Shown here: piece after piece, positions 1 to 7,619 of the stretch
Layout: the number at the start of each line of letters is the position of its first letter
Numbering within the stretch: position 1 is the first letter of the stretch
Assembly: GCA_965603115.1 (NCBI GenBank)
Contig: CBFDBT010000015.1
Coordinates: forward strand, 1 to 25,947
Reading direction: 5' to 3'
Length of the DNA stretch: 25,947 nt
Source of the DNA: CBFDBT01 sp965603115
GTDB lineage: Bacteria; Pseudomonadota; Alphaproteobacteria; Sphingomonadales; Kordiimonadaceae
Made by a program: the position numbers and the translations under genes
The notes under the pieces: generated by a model
What the model was told of the DNA's origin: nothing
Databases searched by the model: none
Seen by the model: only the letters and a program-made list of their open reading frames with translations

Positions 1-1473
1 AAAGAGCATGATATCAAAGGTAGAGTTTCTGGCCGGATAAAAAGACCGTATTCTATCTGGCGAAAAATGGAACGCAACGACATAACCTTTGAACAATTAT
101 CAGATGTTATGGCTTTTCGTATTATAGTCCCTGATATAGAGACATGTTATCGCCTTTTGGGCATTATCCACCAGAAATGGCCCTGTGTACCCGGTCGTTT
201 TAAAGATTATATATCCATACCTAAAAGAAATTTTTATCGCTCAATTCATACCACGGTTCTTGGCCCCCATAATGGACGGCTGGAAATTCAGTTTCGAACC
301 GAACGCATGAACCGCGAGGCAGAATACGGCGTGGCTGCGCATTGGGAATATAAGCAAAACGACAAAAAGATAATGAGTGAGCAATATCGCTGGATGCAGG
401 AATTGCTAGAAATTCTGGACGAAGCAGAATCACCTGAAGAATTTCTCAAGCATACCAAGCTGAATATGTTTCAAGATCAAGTATTCTGTTTTACCCCAAA
501 AGGAGAGCTGATTTCCTTGCCACAAGGAAGTACGCCTGTTGATTTTGCTTATCAGGTGCATACTGAGATTGGTGAACGCTGCGTTGGTTCTAAAGTGAAT
601 GGTCGCATGGTGCCCCTCAGACACCAGTTAATGAACGGGGATCAGGTTGAGATATTGACATCACAGTCGCAAAAACCGTCTCCGAGGTGGGAAAACTTTG
701 TCGTCACAGGCAAAGCCAGATCTGCTATTCGTCGGTATGCACGTAATCGTGAGACTGAAGAATATAATGAATTGGGTAAAACTCTTATAGAGAAGGCCTG
801 CCGCAGAAATGGCCTTGATTTTACCTCTCAGGTGGTTATTGAGGCCGCTAAAGTTATGAATATAGAGACAGCTGATATGCTTTACACTTTGGTTGGGCAA
901 GGAGCTTTAGATGAGCATGAAGTGTTGCTTTCTGCTTTTCCTGGCTATGAAGGCAAAGCCGCAGACCAAGGTTTGCCTATGGTTCACTCCGAATGGGAAA
1001 AAGCAGGCATACCCGGAGAATTGTCATTGCCAATTGCTGGTCTGCGGCGTGGTGTGACAGTTCACCTATCTGATTGCTGTTACCCAGTTAGAGGTGACCG
1101 AATTGTAGGCATCCGCACAGCGGGTAAAGGGGTTGAGGTTCACACTATTGATTGTGGTCAGCTTGATGCATACCATGAAACACCAGATATCTGGATGGAT
1201 ATTTCATGGGACCCAAGCGAGGAAGATCTTGCATATTATACAGGACGTTTGCGATTAGATGTAATTAATGAGATCGGGGCGCTCGCTTCTATTGTGGCAT
1301 CGGTTGCCAAACGTGGAGCGAATATATCTAACGTGACGATAACCGAACGTGATCCTGAATTTTATGTCATGATTGTTGAAGTTGAGGTCAAGGATGTTAA
1401 ACACTTAAGCGATATTGCACGGGCGCTGAGAGTAAACAGGGTTATTGCTTCAGTTGATCGGGTTGTGGGCTGA
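1..1473 (+). CDS. rsh: RelA/SpoT-family (p)ppGpp synthetase/hydrolase, 3' part
   Basis: This is the C-terminal part of the bifunctional stringent-response enzyme that makes and degrades (p)ppGpp. The frame is open from base 1, so the N-terminal hydrolase domain lies outside the window, and the first ATG (base 67) is internal. The visible protein starts in the synthetase domain (YSIWRKM, then FEQLSDVMAFRIIV, KDYISIPKRN, and EIQFRT followed by AEYGVAAHW). A TGS domain follows (QVFCFTPKGELISLPQGSTP to QVEILTS), then a helical/zinc-finger-like region, and a C-terminal ACT domain (LRLDVINEIGALASIVASVA). The ACT and TGS domains allow ribosome and amino-acid-starvation sensing. Alphaproteobacteria usually have one long Rsh protein, which matches. 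The gene heads the housekeeping string, with pyrE 69 bases downstream. Confidence 0.96.
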   Translation, partial: KEHDIKGRVSGRIKRPYSIWRKMERNDITFEQLSDVMAFRIIVPDIETCYRLLGIIHQKWPCVPGRFKDYISIPKRNFYRSIHTTVLGPHNGRLEIQFRTERMNREAEYGVAAHWEYKQNDKKIMSEQYRWMQELLEILDEAESPEEFLKHTKLNMFQDQVFCFTPKGELISLPQGSTPVDFAYQVHTEIGERCVGSKVNGRMVPLRHQLMNGDQVEILTSQSQKPSPRWENFVVTGKARSAIRRYARNRETEEYNELGKTLIEKACRRNGLDFTSQVVIEAAKVMNIETADMLYTLVGQGALDEHEVLLSAFPGYEGKAADQGLPMVHSEWEKAGIPGELSLPIAGLRRGVTVHLSDCCYPVRGDRIVGIRTAGKGVEVHTIDCGQLDAYHETPDIWMDISWDPSEEDLAYYTGRLRLDVINEIGALASIVASVAKRGANISNVTITERDPEFYVMIVEVEVKDVKHLSDIARALRVNRVIASVDRVVG

Positions 1474-1542
1474 TATTATGGTAGTTTCACTAGAGAGTTG
1501 ATGCGGATTAAAATGTTAATTTGGATATAATGGATAATAAGA

Positions 1543-2127
1543 ATGAAAAAAGAAGAAGTTCTTCAGGAATATAGGGATGCTGGTGCGCTGCTAGAGGGGC
1601 ATTTCAAGCTCTCAAGCGGTTTGCATAGCCCGATGTATTTACAATGTGCTCGCGTTTTGATGGACCCTGAGCGTGCTGCTAGGCTTTGCCGTGCTGTGGC
1701 TGACAAGGTCTTAGCCGCAGGGCATAAGATTGAATTGGTGGTCTCTCCTGCTATGGGAGGTGTTATCGTAGGCTATGAGATGGCGCGTCAGTTGGGCGTG
1801 CCAGGTGTTTTTACCGAAAGGGTTGAAGGTGAATTTGCACTTAGGCGTGGTTTTGATATACCTCAGGGTGCTAAAATTTTAATGATGGAAGATATCATCA
1901 CCACAGGATTGTCATCGCGAGAATGTATAAAGGTTATTCGCGAGTGGGGGGGTGACGTCGTAGCGGCGGGATGTTTGATAGATAGGTCTAATGGAACAGC
2001 CGAGGTTGGTGCGCCTGTGTATTCACTGCTTGCGATGAATGTCCCGACCTATCAAGCAGATAATTTGCCAGATACTTTAAAAGAAATTCCAGCTATTAAG
2101 CCGGGTAGCCGAGGACTTAAATCATAA
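1543..2127 (+). CDS. pyrE: Orotate phosphoribosyltransferase
   Basis: PyrE joins orotate to PRPP to give orotidine 5'-phosphate, the fifth step of de novo pyrimidine synthesis, in the cytosol. The 194-residue protein has the usual length for the short bacterial form. The PRPP-binding loop is clear (ILMMEDIITTGLSS, near residues 111-124), preceded by the N-terminal segment with FKLSSGLHSPMYLQ and the strand ending VVSPAMGGVIVGYE. The ATG at 1543 is the natural start. A TATAAT hexamer lies at 1526-1531, but it is very close to the start codon and has no clear -35 box. Transcription from rsh is therefore also possible. Confidence 0.95.
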   Translation: MKKEEVLQEYRDAGALLEGHFKLSSGLHSPMYLQCARVLMDPERAARLCRAVADKVLAAGHKIELVVSPAMGGVIVGYEMARQLGVPGVFTERVEGEFALRRGFDIPQGAKILMMEDIITTGLSSRECIKVIREWGGDVVAAGCLIDRSNGTAEVGAPVYSLLAMNVPTYQADNLPDTLKEIPAIKPGSRGLKS

Positions 2128-2150
2128 GACGTTGTGCGTTAGAAAGTTAA

Positions 2151-2156
2151 AAGGGG
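2151..2156 (+). promoter_or_regulatory. Ribosome binding site that argues for a CTG start of the DUF2062 gene
   Basis: AAGGGG lies 7 bases before CTG 2164, which is ideal Shine-Dalgarno spacing. It is 52 bases before the first conventional start (TTG 2209), where no ribosome site is seen. The stretch from 2164 to 2209 stays open and encodes a basic N-terminus (LFKRKNKLP) of the kind that precedes the WPRRG motif in DUF2062 proteins. Confidence 0.55.
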
Positions 2157-2163
2157 TCGAACG

Positions 2164-2829
2164 CTGTTATTCAAACGTAAAAATAAACTTCCAATAGGAC
2201 ACGTTATATTGTCTTGGCTGTGGCCTAGGCGAGGTTTAAAACGTGCGGCGGTTTATTGGGGCCATAGAATGGCGCGTTTGCCTGATACTCCGCACGGTAT
2301 TGCAGCGGGAGTAGCAGCGGGGGCTGCCATGTCGTTTACTCCATTTCTCGGACTGCACATAATATTGGGTAGTCTTGTAGCTTTCATTATTCGTGGTAAC
2401 TATATCGGCGTTATTATCGGTACATTCGTTGGTAACCCTTGGACTTTTCCACTTATTTTTGCTTTGAATTACGAAATTGGAGCCTATATTCTTGGAACAA
2501 AAGTACCAGAGGATTTGTCCCAGCTACCAGTTATTATACTTGAGGTAATTTCAGATTTTTTCTATCAAATATGGGGCTATGTTATGGGGGTTGCTCCAGA
2601 TGGGGGTAGCCATATTCAAAATGCAGAAATATATGCCAGCTCATATGAAACATTGCTGATGCCACTACTAGTTGGTAGTGTTCCGACGACACTCATTTGT
2701 TGGCCTATAATTTATTTCTCTCTCAAGAACTTTTTAGAACGATATCATAGACGACGTAGTGACAAGCGAATGGTAAAAGTAGCGACATTTAATAACGAAA
2801 TACATAAAGAGGTTTCTGGCGATGAATAA
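2164..2829 (+). CDS. DUF2062 membrane protein
   Basis: This is a small inner-membrane protein of the DUF2062 family, whose biochemical role is not established. Family hallmarks are the basic WPRRGLKRA segment, then RLPDTPHGIAAGVAAGAAMS, the FTPFLGLH motif and GTFVGNPWTFPL. Hydrophobic stretches near 'AAGVAAGAAMSFTPF', 'IIGTFVGNPWTFPLIF' and 'LLMPLLVGSVPTTLICWPII' predict about four membrane segments. I place the start at CTG 2164 (221 residues) because of the ribosome site at 2151-2156. The conservative alternative is TTG 2209 (206 residues), and no ATG is available in that region. The 3' end overlaps pdxJ by 8 bases, so translation is probably coupled. The gene is a usual neighbour of pdxJ in alphaproteobacteria. 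Confidence 0.85.
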   Translation: MLFKRKNKLPIGHVILSWLWPRRGLKRAAVYWGHRMARLPDTPHGIAAGVAAGAAMSFTPFLGLHIILGSLVAFIIRGNYIGVIIGTFVGNPWTFPLIFALNYEIGAYILGTKVPEDLSQLPVIILEVISDFFYQIWGYVMGVAPDGGSHIQNAEIYASSYETLLMPLLVGSVPTTLICWPIIYFSLKNFLERYHRRRSDKRMVKVATFNNEIHKEVSGDE

Positions 2830-3565
2830 ACTTCGTCTAGGCGTGAATATCGACCATGTAGCAACCATAAGGAATGCACGCGGTGGGCGGCACCCTGACC
2901 CAATTCGTGCTGCATTTCTTGCAGTACAGGCCGGTGCTGATAGTATCACTGCCCATTTGAGGGAAGATAGGCGCCATATTTCAGATTCTGATATTGATGC
3001 CCTTGCTGACAGACTGACAGTGCCATTAAATTTGGAAATGGCCGCAACTCCTGAAATGCTGGATATCGCTTTAAAGCATAAACCCCATGCATGCTGTTTG
3101 GTTCCGGAAAAACGTGAAGAAGTGACGACTGAGGGTGGGCTTGATGTTGCAGGACAGCTAGATTATCTGGATCCCTTTGTGCGTCAACTGAATGAAGCGG
3201 GTATTCGTGTCAGTATGTTCATTGACCCAGATAGGAAACAACTGGATGCAACAGCGTCTATTGGAGCTCCTGTGGCAGAAATTCATACCGGGACTTACTG
3301 TGATGCTCTTGAGGATAAACAGCAAAGGGAACTTGCTAGAATTGCTGACGCGGTCAGCTATGGGCATAGTTTGGGTATAGAGATGCACGCAGGGCATGGT
3401 CTAAGCTATGAGGTGGTGCAAAGTGTTGCTGAATTGCCAGAGATTAGAGAGCTAAATATCGGGCATTTTTTGGTGGGAGAGGCTATTTTTGTCGGGCTGG
3501 AAGAAGCCATTAAACGTATGCGGCATTTGATGGATGAAGCGCGATCCGTTGGGTATATTGAATGA
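2822..3565 (+). CDS. pdxJ: Pyridoxine 5'-phosphate synthase
   Basis: PdxJ condenses 1-deoxy-D-xylulose 5-phosphate with 3-amino-2-oxopropyl phosphate to form pyridoxine 5'-phosphate, the last ring-building step of DXP-dependent vitamin B6 synthesis. The 247-residue protein has the family's usual length and signatures: GVNIDHVATIRNARGG at the N-terminus, then ADSITAHLREDRRHI, VPEKREEVTTEGGLDV, EIHTGTYCDA, GIEMHAGHGLSY and the C-terminal ELNIGHFLVGEAIFVGL. The start overlaps the DUF2062 stop by 8 bases, and the stop overlaps the acpS start as ATGA. This is the conserved pdxJ-acpS pairing. Confidence 0.97.
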   Translation: MNKLRLGVNIDHVATIRNARGGRHPDPIRAAFLAVQAGADSITAHLREDRRHISDSDIDALADRLTVPLNLEMAATPEMLDIALKHKPHACCLVPEKREEVTTEGGLDVAGQLDYLDPFVRQLNEAGIRVSMFIDPDRKQLDATASIGAPVAEIHTGTYCDALEDKQQRELARIADAVSYGHSLGIEMHAGHGLSYEVVQSVAELPEIRELNIGHFLVGEAIFVGLEEAIKRMRHLMDEARSVGYIE

Positions 3566-3986
3566 TGTCCGGCGAAGTATGTGCAGTAAAAATCCTTGGT
3601 ATTGGAACCGATATGATTTCTATTGACCGCATTAAAAAATCTCTATCTAAAGCGATACATTTAAAAACCGGATATTCACACCGCACGAAATAGCGTACTG
3701 TGACTCTAAAAAAGCGGTCTCTTTCGGGTCTTATGCCAAGCGTTGGGCAGCGAAAGAAGCCTGTGCTAAGGCGCTTGGAACAGGCATTGCGGAGGGTGTT
3801 TCATGGCAAGATATAGAAGTGCATAATGACGAGAAAGGCTTGCCTTTTATAGTGCTGACAGGCGGCGCATTAAAGAGGTTAAATACTATACTACCAGCTG
3901 GGACAGATGCGGATATCCATCTCAGCTTATGTGACGATGATCCATGGGCTCAGGCGACTGTTTTAATTTCAGCTTACCGTCAGTGA
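3562..3986 (+). pseudogene. acpS: Holo-ACP synthase reading frame broken by a frameshift
   Basis: AcpS transfers 4'-phosphopantetheine from CoA to a serine of acyl carrier protein, which fatty acid synthesis needs. The first frame (3562-3693, 43 codons) reads MMSGEVCAVKILGIGTDMIS and on to RIKKSLSK, with the metal-binding Asp of GIGTD. It then leaves the family sequence and stops at TAG 3691. The family sequence resumes in the -1 frame from about 3651 (SDTFKNRIFTPHEIAYCD, then AKRWAAKEACAKALGTGI) and runs to TGA 3984-3986. The second frame has a TAA just before 3651, so the switch must fall within about 3645-3653. Compared with relatives (...RFGDRF...), about one Phe plus one base seems missing, so a 1- or 4-base deletion fits. 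The metal-binding Asp and the KEACAKALG Glu are now in different frames. It may be a true mutation or a sequence error. Confidence 0.85.
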
Positions 3987-4012
3987 CGAAAGCGTAAAAA
4001 TGTGAGAGTACA

Positions 4013-4882
4013 ATGGTTAACACGAGAGATTTGGGGCGCGTAAAGGGTATTTTAAAAACGAGGATACTTAGATCAAGGATTGGTTCTCATGCTACACGGT
4101 ATTTTTTTGGTCATTTCTGGATCAAAGCGAGCCTTATTTTAATAGTTGCAAGTATTCTTGCCCGTAGCTTTTTGTGGCAGCCTTTTGCCATCCCGTCACA
4201 GTCAATGTTGCCGACTATTTTTGCAGGGGATTATATTTTCGCAAGCAAATATGCGTATGGCTATAATAAATATTCTTTGCCCTTTGCGCCAAATTGGTTT
4301 TCAACTTCAATGAAAGAAAGTGCGATTAAACGCGGGGATGTTATTGTTTTTCGTGGAGAGGATAATAAACATTACGTCAAGCGGATTATAGGGATGCCAA
4401 AAGACCGTATCCAGATGGTCGCGGGTGCACTGCATATTGATGGAAAAGCCGTTAAAAAAGAGCGCGTCACAGATTTCATATTACCAGAGACAATCAATAG
4501 TCCGTGTTTAAACCCAAGTGAAACGCGAAAGTTAATAGGGCAATCCTACATAGTTTGTCGTTATGCGCGATATAAAGAGACGCTGGCGGGTGATATAAGT
4601 TACATGACACTAGACCTAACGCCTTCAGCGGAGTATGACACTAGCAAATTGGTGATGGTGCCACCGAGATACTATTATGTTATGGGCGACAATCGCGACT
4701 TTTCACTTGATAGCAGAGTGAACTCAAAGCATGGTGCGCCGCACCTTGTAGAAATGGACCGGATTATTGGCAAGGCTGAATTGGTTTTCCTTTCGTATGA
4801 TGGTTCGGTAGATCTACGCAAAATATGGCGCTGGCAAGATGGAATGCGAAGCGATAGAATGCTACGCCCACTTAAGGACTAA
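4013..4882 (+). CDS. lepB: Signal peptidase I
   Basis: LepB is the inner-membrane serine protease that removes signal peptides from exported proteins on the periplasmic side. The 289-residue protein has a basic cytoplasmic N-terminus, a membrane helix near residues 37-53, then box B IPSQSMLPT with catalytic Ser64. Box D is YVKRIIGMPKDRI with the general-base Lys123, and box E is YYVMGDNRDFSLDSR. The roughly 35-residue basic extension before the helix is somewhat long for the alphaproteobacterial form, so a later start is possible, but ATG 4013 has a GAGAG-type ribosome site. It lies 26 bases after the acpS frame and upstream of rnc, the usual order. Confidence 0.95.
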   Translation: MVNTRDLGRVKGILKTRILRSRIGSHATRYFFGHFWIKASLILIVASILARSFLWQPFAIPSQSMLPTIFAGDYIFASKYAYGYNKYSLPFAPNWFSTSMKESAIKRGDVIVFRGEDNKHYVKRIIGMPKDRIQMVAGALHIDGKAVKKERVTDFILPETINSPCLNPSETRKLIGQSYIVCRYARYKETLAGDISYMTLDLTPSAEYDTSKLVMVPPRYYYVMGDNRDFSLDSRVNSKHGAPHLVEMDRIIGKAELVFLSYDGSVDLRKIWRWQDGMRSDRMLRPLKD

Positions 4883-4900
4883 AAGAAGGTTTTGACCTAG

Positions 4901-5575
4901 ATGATATCGACAGAAGATATAAATGAAATTGAGAAAGTCATTGGTTATAGCTTTAAGGAAAAGTCGTGGCTGATACAGGCGTTAACACACCCGTCTCTTT
5001 CAGGGGAGCCGAGTTATCAACGGCTTGAGTTTTTGGGTGACCGCGTGCTTGGTCTCGTCATTGCTACATGGCTTTTTAAAGATTATAGCGATGAAGATGA
5101 AGGCCGTCTCAATCGCCGGTTTTCATCTCTTGTGCGCGGCGAGACACTGTCCGAAATGGCATTATCCTTGACGTTGGATAAACATATCCGTATGACCCCT
5201 GCTGCACAGAGTGAAAATACCCATAAAAAACCGGCCGTACTTGCCGATATTTGTGAAGCCATGATCGGTGCAATGTATAGTGACGGTAGTCTTATAGTAG
5301 CAGAAAAATTTATCCATACCCATTGGTCAGAGCTAATGAAGAATGGACCAAGTCATAGTAAAGACTCAAAAACATTGCTGCAAGAATGGACTCAAAAGCG
5401 ATCGCTCTCATTGCCACGATATATGGAAATATCGCGTACTGGTCCGGCGCATCAGCCCATGTTTACTATTGAGGTTTCTATCGAAAACTATGGTTCGGCT
5501 CAAGCTATGGGGACATCTAAACAACAAGCTCAGCAAGAGGCAGCGCAATTGCTCCTCATCGAGCTGGAGAAATAA
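4901..5575 (+). CDS. rnc: Ribonuclease III
   Basis: RNase III cleaves double-stranded RNA in rRNA precursors and some mRNAs. The 224-residue protein has the catalytic RIIID domain with signature RLEFLGDRVLG (Glu43, Asp47) and the second acidic pair Asp116/Glu119 in LADICEAMIGAMYSDGS. A C-terminal double-stranded RNA-binding domain follows from about residue 155 (DSKTLLQEWTQ to GTSKQQAQQEAAQLLL). All four metal-binding acids are present, so it should be active. It sits 18 bases after lepB and 4 bases before era, as in many proteobacteria where lepB-rnc-era form an operon. Confidence 0.96.
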   Translation: MISTEDINEIEKVIGYSFKEKSWLIQALTHPSLSGEPSYQRLEFLGDRVLGLVIATWLFKDYSDEDEGRLNRRFSSLVRGETLSEMALSLTLDKHIRMTPAAQSENTHKKPAVLADICEAMIGAMYSDGSLIVAEKFIHTHWSELMKNGPSHSKDSKTLLQEWTQKRSLSLPRYMEISRTGPAHQPMFTIEVSIENYGSAQAMGTSKQQAQQEAAQLLLIELEK

Positions 5576-5579
5576 GACT

Positions 5580-6497
5580 ATGTCAGATCCTGTAATGGAT
5601 AAAATTTATGATACCCGTTGTGGCTTTATTGCTCTCATCGGCGCCCCAAATGCTGGTAAATCAACGCTTTTAAATGCTATGGTTGGTGCAAAAGTTGCGA
5701 TTGTTACCCACAAGGTGCAAACCACCCGCACGCGCATAACCGGTATAGCGATGCATGAGCAGACCCAGCTGGTTTTCCTCGATACCCCAGGCATATTTAA
5801 ACCAAAGCGACGCCTTGACCGTGCAATGGTTAAGGCTGCATGGGGCAGTGCGGAAAACACTGAAGAAGTAGTGTTGCTGGTTGATGCCCGTAAAAAGGTA
5901 GAAGCCGCCGATCTGATCTTGAAGGGGCTGAAAGAAAGCGGTCGCAAAGTAATGCTGGCGATTAATAAAATCGATACAGTGCAGCGCGAGCAATTGCTCG
6001 AACTGGCAAAAGAATATGATGAAACAGGCTTGTTTAGTGATATTTTCATGATTTCAGCTCTCGAAGGTGACGGTGTTGACACTATGAAGGCCGCACTTGC
6101 TGAGAGAGCCCCCAAGGGGCCGTGGATGTATCCGGAAGACCAGATATCTGATGTGACTATGCGTATTTTGGCGGCTGAAATTACCCGCGAGAAAATCTTT
6201 GAACGCCTGCATGAAGAACTGCCTTACGGTGCGACGGTTGAAACTGAAAAGTGGGAAGAACGCCGTGATGGCTCTATCCGCATTGAGCAGACCATTCACA
6301 TCGTTCGTGAAGCGCACAAGGGTATTGTGATAGGTAAGAAAGGCCAGATGTTGAAAACACTTGGCACTTTGGCGCGCGAAGATATGGAAGAAAACTTTGG
6401 CTGTAAGGTGCATTTGTTCCTCCATGTGCGTGTTACTGAAAAATGGCAGGATGACAAGAGCGTCTATGAAGGCATGGGGCTCGACTGGGTCAAATAG
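5580..6497 (+). CDS. era: GTPase Era, 30S ribosome maturation
   Basis: Era is a GTPase that binds the 3' end of 16S rRNA through a KH domain and helps 30S assembly. The protein reads MSDPVMDKIYDTRCGFIALI and then the P-loop GAPNAGKST at residues 21-29. G2 is around TTRTRITG, G3 is DTPGIF and G4 is NKID. The C-terminal KH domain contains IVIGKKGQMLKTLG. I start at ATG 5580 (305 residues, the normal Era length). The frame stays open further upstream, but that part overlaps rnc and has no Era similarity. The gap to rnc is only 4 bases, which suggests translational coupling. Confidence 0.97.
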   Translation: MSDPVMDKIYDTRCGFIALIGAPNAGKSTLLNAMVGAKVAIVTHKVQTTRTRITGIAMHEQTQLVFLDTPGIFKPKRRLDRAMVKAAWGSAENTEEVVLLVDARKKVEAADLILKGLKESGRKVMLAINKIDTVQREQLLELAKEYDETGLFSDIFMISALEGDGVDTMKAALAERAPKGPWMYPEDQISDVTMRILAAEITREKIFERLHEELPYGATVETEKWEERRDGSIRIEQTIHIVREAHKGIVIGKKGQMLKTLGTLAREDMEENFGCKVHLFLHVRVTEKWQDDKSVYEGMGLDWVK

Positions 6498-6506
6498 GGT
6501 CACACA

Positions 6507-7235
6507 ATGGAATGGAGCGATGACGGCATAATTTTACGCGTAACCCGTCACGGCGAAAGTGATGTGGTGCTCGATGCTTTAACGCCATCCAACGGCAGAT
6601 GGTGTGGCTATGTAAAAGGTGGGGCAGGCCGTCGCAAACGCGGGGAGCTGCAGGTCGGCAATAGAGTGCATTTGGCTTGGCGCTCCCGCATTGAAGAAAA
6701 TTTAGGCCGTTTCACCACAGAACTTACCCATTCTCCTCTCGGCATTGTTATGCAAGACCCCTTTCGGTTGGCTGCTATGACCGCTGCCTGTGCCACCCTT
6801 GGCTCCTGCCTGAGTGAGCGCGAACCACACCCTGAAATTTACAATGCCTTTAAAGCCTTAATGACGCTCTTGGAAGATGAAGGCTGCGCCGCTGAAGATG
6901 CGGCCATGGCGCTGGTTAAACTGGAACTTGGATTGTTGAGCGAGCTTGGCTTTGGCCTAGACCTTAGCGAATGTGCGGCCACAGGGGTGCGGACAAATCT
7001 TACCTATGTTTCGCCTAAATCTGCCCGTGCGGTGTGCACTGAGGCTGGTCGCGCTTACCACGATAAAATGCTGATCCTGCCCGCTTTTTTACTCGATAGC
7101 GAGGCTGCTTGCTCGACGCAAGACATCACGGCAGGACTGGCACTGACGGGTTATTTCCTCCACCGCAATATTTGGCACGTGCAGGGGCAGGGTATTCCGC
7201 CTGCGAGGGGGCGGTTTATTAGTTATTTGGGATGA
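6507..7235 (+). CDS. recO: DNA repair protein RecO
   Basis: RecO works with RecR (and RecF) to load RecA on SSB-coated single-stranded DNA. The 242-residue protein begins MEWSDDGIILRVTRHGESDVV, with the OB-fold N-terminal domain continuing through GYVKGGAGRRKRGELQVGN. A helical domain follows (ALVKLELGLLSELGFGLDLSECA). The zinc-finger cysteines of some RecO proteins are not all obvious here (Cys in DLSECAATG but no clear CxxC pair), as in many alphaproteobacterial relatives. An AGGG ribosome site lies 7 bases before ATG 6507. It is the last gene of the packed lepB-rnc-era-recO run. Confidence 0.93.
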   Translation: MEWSDDGIILRVTRHGESDVVLDALTPSNGRWCGYVKGGAGRRKRGELQVGNRVHLAWRSRIEENLGRFTTELTHSPLGIVMQDPFRLAAMTAACATLGSCLSEREPHPEIYNAFKALMTLLEDEGCAAEDAAMALVKLELGLLSELGFGLDLSECAATGVRTNLTYVSPKSARAVCTEAGRAYHDKMLILPAFLLDSEAACSTQDITAGLALTGYFLHRNIWHVQGQGIPPARGRFISYLG

Positions 7236-7257
7236 TATTTTAACGCACTCTTCTCCG

Positions 7258-7374
7258 CCGTCATTCCGGGCGAGGGGTGATTACCCCCGAGGGAACGGAA
7301 TCTCCTTTCAGGTGTAAGCAAGGAGATCCTGCTCGCGAAGCAGACGTTTACGTCAAACAAGTTCAGGATGACGG
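7258..7374. repeat. REP-like composite repeat with CCGTCAT ends
   Basis: The 384-base gap between recO and parC (7236-7619) has no supported gene. Its first repeat is bounded by CCGTCATTCC (7258-7267) and GGATGACGG (7366-7374), whose reverse complement is CCGTCATCC. The left half folds as a hairpin with ATTCCG (7263-7268) pairing with CGGAAT (7296-7301), plus an inner GGGGT/ACCCC stem. The right half (CAAGTTCAGGATGACGG) is a degenerate member of the family seen at 24467-24496 and is followed by the same kind of G-rich tail. It may also act as a hairpin at the end of the recO transcript. Confidence 0.65.
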
Positions 7375-7421
7375 TTTGGGGGGGTGTGACGGCAGTGGGG
7401 TTGGTGGTTGCTAAAGATTTA

Positions 7422-7545
7422 TCCGTTCGCCCTGAGTAGAAGCTGAGCGAAGTCGAAGCTGACATCGAAGGGTTTATAGTGCTAATGCCCGCTCATACTT
7501 CGACGCGGCCTTCGCAAATCTCAGTCCTTGCTCAGCACGAACGGA
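7422..7545. repeat. Second palindromic repeat with TCCGTTCG ends
   Basis: This 124-base element in the recO-parC gap is bounded by TCCGTTCGCCCTGAG (7422-7436) and CTCAGCACGAACGGA (7531-7545). The reverse complement of the second end matches the first at 13 of 15 positions. Inside are further partly complementary stretches, CTGAGCGAAGTCGAAG (7443-7458) against CTTCGACG...CTCAG on the right. It looks like a short non-coding palindromic element of the REP/MITE kind, distinct from the one just upstream. No open frame of note lies within it. Confidence 0.6.
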
Positions 7546-7568
7546 ATTTTTACAAAAAAAATGTGCAT

Positions 7569-7596
7569 AAGACACAACATAGTGTGGCGTTATAAT
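7569..7596 (+). promoter_or_regulatory. Putative parC promoter
   Basis: A perfect -10 hexamer TATAAT (7591-7596) lies 23 bases before the parC ATG. A -35-like AAGACA (7569-7574, 4 of 6 to consensus) sits upstream with a 16-base spacer. Because the repeat-filled gap separates parC from recO, a separate promoter makes sense. The sequence match is the only evidence. Confidence 0.4.
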
Positions 7597-7619
7597 TTCA
7601 TACTGCTATATTCGCTCTT

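Noticed and set aside
3640..3665. Programmed ribosomal frameshifting in acpS
   Set aside because: No classic slippery heptamer is seen within the permitted switch interval (about 3645-3653), and the family alignment suggests missing bases rather than a recoding site. Mutation or sequence error is simpler.
5343..5579. Upstream extension of the era frame into rnc
   Set aside because: The extension encodes no Era-like sequence and overlaps the RNase III dsRNA-binding domain. ATG 5580 gives the normal Era length.
5606..6115. Long minus-strand frame of 169 codons inside era
   Set aside because: Its residues are low-complexity Ser/Ala/Thr-rich, as expected of the complement of a coding frame. Era is unambiguous on the plus strand.
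7236..7619. Possible small RNA or tRNA gene in the recO-parC gap
   Set aside because: No cloverleaf or tRNA T-loop sequence is present. The hairpins are accounted for by the two repeat elements.
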